A stretch of 13,010 bases of DNA from Xanthomonas translucens pv. translucens DSM 18974 (GTDB lineage Bacteria > Pseudomonadota > Gammaproteobacteria > Xanthomonadales > Xanthomonadaceae), in the NCBI RefSeq assembly GCF_000331775.1, contig NZ_CAPJ01000011.1, positions 1 through 13,010 on the forward strand, read 5' to 3'. Shown piece after piece: positions 11,931 through 13,010 of the stretch. The notes beneath the pieces were generated by a model, which worked only from the letters and a program-made list of their open reading frames with translations, was not told where the DNA came from and made no database searches. Every line of letters starts with the position of its first letter. Position 1 is the first letter of the stretch. Both the position numbers and the translations under genes were made by a program.

Positions 11931-12066
11931 ACGTCCGAAGCCGGAAGGCCCGCCGCTGCGCTCGTCGCGACCATTGGCGTCGCCACTGTAGATCCCCGGG
12001 ATCGTGTCCAGCCAGGGGCGCAGCCGTTCGATGTCCAGGGTCGGGTCAGCGCGTGCAGCCGCGCCG
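11919..12066 (-). other. Open frame in phase with the TetR gene, after its stop codon
   Basis: Directly after the TetR TGA, the same frame stays open for 48 codons until a TGA inside the REP unit. It includes the protein-like stretch DPTLDIERLRPWLDTIPGIY followed by SGDANGRDERSGG. I do not recognise it. It may be a remnant of a neighbouring gene cut by the repeat, or chance openness in GC-rich DNA. There is no separate start codon with a ribosome-binding site. Confidence 0.25.
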
Positions 12067-12068
12067 GC

Positions 12069-12695
12069 TCAGTCCAGATAGGCCTGCATCAGCGTGGTCA
12101 GATGCGCGCGCTCGGCCTCGCGCAGGAACGGGCTGATCAGCCGCATCACCTGCACGATGCCGTGGCGGATCGCCAGTTGCTCGTCCTTCTCGCCGCGCGC
12201 GGCGGCGTAGTTGAGCCAGAACGTGGCCACCACCAGCACATTGGTGGCGATGCCGCCCAGTTCCTGCGCGGTGGCGCGCATCGCGCCGGCCTGCGCCAGG
12301 CCCTGGAACACCGCCTGGGTGCTGTCGTCCGCGCGGCGCAGGATGCGCGCGAAGCGCAGGCGCAGGCGCCGGCTGCGGCTGAGGATCTCGATCAGGTCGC
12401 GGTACAGGAAGCGGTAGTCCCAGATGCACTCGAACACCAGGTGCAGTTGCAGCCAGATGTCCTCCAGCCCGGGCAGGCGCGCGCTCGGCAACTCCAGCGC
12501 CGCGTCCATGCGCTCCTCGTAGCGCGCGAACAGGTGCTCGATGATGTCGTCCTTGTTGCGGAAGTGGTAGTACAAATTGCCGGGGCTGATCTCCAGCTCG
12601 TCGGCGATATGGTTGGTGGTGACGTGCGGCTCGCCCTGCGCGTTGAACATCGCCAGCGCGGTGTCGAGGATGCGCCGGCGGGTATCGCGCGCCAT
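12069..12695 (-). CDS. TetR/AcrR-family regulator resembling PhaD
   Basis: A 208-residue one-component regulator. The N-terminal HTH covers about residues 8-50, with the recognition region TTNHIADELEISPGNLYYHF (26-45), close to the TetR consensus ISPGNLYYHF. The ligand domain, with WLQLHLVFECIWDYRFLYRDL then IEIL, resembles Pseudomonas PhaD (GEPxVST, ISPGNLYYHF, WLFLHLI, YRFLFQDL as I remember it). PhaD regulates phasin genes and is thought to sense an acyl-CoA-like ligand. The ATG at 12695 overlaps the ACBP stop codon by one base (TGATG), so the two are cotranscribed and translationally coupled; no strong Shine-Dalgarno is seen. Likely targets are its own operon and the phasin-like gene at 11368. 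The family is certain; the PhaD orthology is inferred. Confidence 0.9.
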   Translation of the reverse strand: MARDTRRRILDTALAMFNAQGEPHVTTNHIADELEISPGNLYYHFRNKDDIIEHLFARYEERMDAALELPSARLPGLEDIWLQLHLVFECIWDYRFLYRDLIEILSRSRRLRLRFARILRRADDSTQAVFQGLAQAGAMRATAQELGGIATNVLVVATFWLNYAAARGEKDEQLAIRHGIVQVMRLISPFLREAERAHLTTLMQAYLD

Positions 12696-12952
12696 CAGGC
12701 CAGCAGCTTCTTCACCAGGTCCACGTATTTCTTCTGCGCCTCGGCCTGCGGCATGCCCTTGAGCTTGGCCCAGGCCTCGTACTTGGCGGTGCCGACGAAA
12801 TCGAAGAAGCCGGGCTTGGCGCCGGCGACATCGCCTTCCTCGCCCTGTTTGTACAGCGCATACAGGCGCAGCAAGGTGTCGTTGTCGGGACGGTCCTCGC
12901 GCTGCCTGATGTCCTTGGCCGCTTTCTCGAAGGCCGCCTTGATGTCCGCCAT
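12695..12952 (-). CDS. Acyl-CoA-binding protein
   Basis: An 85-residue ACBP, the usual length of the family: four helices that bind medium- and long-chain acyl-CoA esters in the cytoplasm and buffer or deliver them. The start at 12952 gives FEKAAKDIRQ at the N-terminus and has GGGAG seven bases upstream. Conserved elements: LLRLYALYKQGEEGDV (the family YxxYKQxxxGD pattern), KPGFFDFVGTAKYEAWAKLK (the KPxxxDxxGxAKWxAW signature with Tyr for the first Trp), and KKYVDLV. All main ligand-site residues appear to be present. It is the first gene of an operon with the PhaD-like regulator, which suggests that the regulator responds to acyl-CoA level. ACBP is common in eukaryotes and patchy in bacteria. 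Confidence 0.93.
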   Translation of the reverse strand: MADIKAAFEKAAKDIRQREDRPDNDTLLRLYALYKQGEEGDVAGAKPGFFDFVGTAKYEAWAKLKGMPQAEAQKKYVDLVKKLLA

Positions 12953-12980
12953 GCTGCTGCTCCCGCCCTGACCGGGACGC

Positions 12981-13009
12981 ATCACAGCACGCGCGACCGG
13001 CCCGGTCAA
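12981..13009 (-). promoter_or_regulatory. Promoter of the ACBP-TetR operon with overlapping palindrome
   Basis: On the minus strand TTGACC (13009-13004) and TGTGAT (12986-12981) are separated by exactly 17 bp, a good sigma-70 layout: five of six for the -35 box and four of six for the -10. Transcription would start near 12974, giving a leader of about 22 nt before the ATG at 12952. The palindrome GACCGG-C-CCGGTC (12995-13007) overlaps the -35 box and the spacer. That is a typical place for an operator of an autoregulated TetR protein, here the second gene of the operon. The palindrome is seen; the operator role is inferred. Confidence 0.55.
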
Positions 13010-13010
13010 C

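Overview
The window is high-GC, densely coded chromosomal DNA that looks like a gammaproteobacterium of the Xanthomonadaceae, most likely Xanthomonas or a close relative. Three things point there: an oversized LigA with an insert between zinc finger and HhH domain, a GyrA with Gln at position 83 and two acidic inserts in the C-terminal domain, and intergenic repeats of types I remember from xanthomonad genomes. The assignment rests on recognising proteins by eye, not on a search. No tRNA, rRNA, CRISPR array, transposase or prophage gene was seen.

Left part (1-1560): a Tat-exported, HisC-like PLP aminotransferase on the minus strand. It is bracketed by a 10-copy heptanucleotide array directly after its stop codon and by a 104-bp imperfect inverted repeat in the region it shares with the divergent ligA. 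Its upstream region carries two TAACGTTC direct repeats 11 bp apart.

Centre (1561-7117, plus strand): ligA (NAD-dependent DNA ligase) and epmA (EF-P lysyltransferase) form an apparent operon. A 15-codon minicistron bridges them, with ATGA overlaps at both ends. Next come a small secreted protein made of three DUF3011-type cysteine repeats, and mtnA (methionine salvage), whose -10-like hexamer lies so close to the start codon that the mRNA may be leaderless.

Right-centre (7118-10369): gyrA with a leader of about 100 nt, a strong hairpin after the stop codon, and a repeat-rich intergenic stretch.

Right part (10370-13010): a minus-strand TPR-like protein is divergent from a small phasin-like protein with a basic, histone-like tail. 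A REP-type inverted repeat pair follows. Then comes a minus-strand operon of an acyl-CoA-binding protein and a TetR regulator resembling PhaD, coupled by TGATG. A good promoter with a GACCGG-C-CCGGTC palindrome lies in front of that operon. Phasin, ACBP and PhaD-like regulator together suggest a small acyl-CoA or PHA-granule locus. This is the least ordinary gene neighbourhood here, but nothing in the window amounts to a demonstrably new system.
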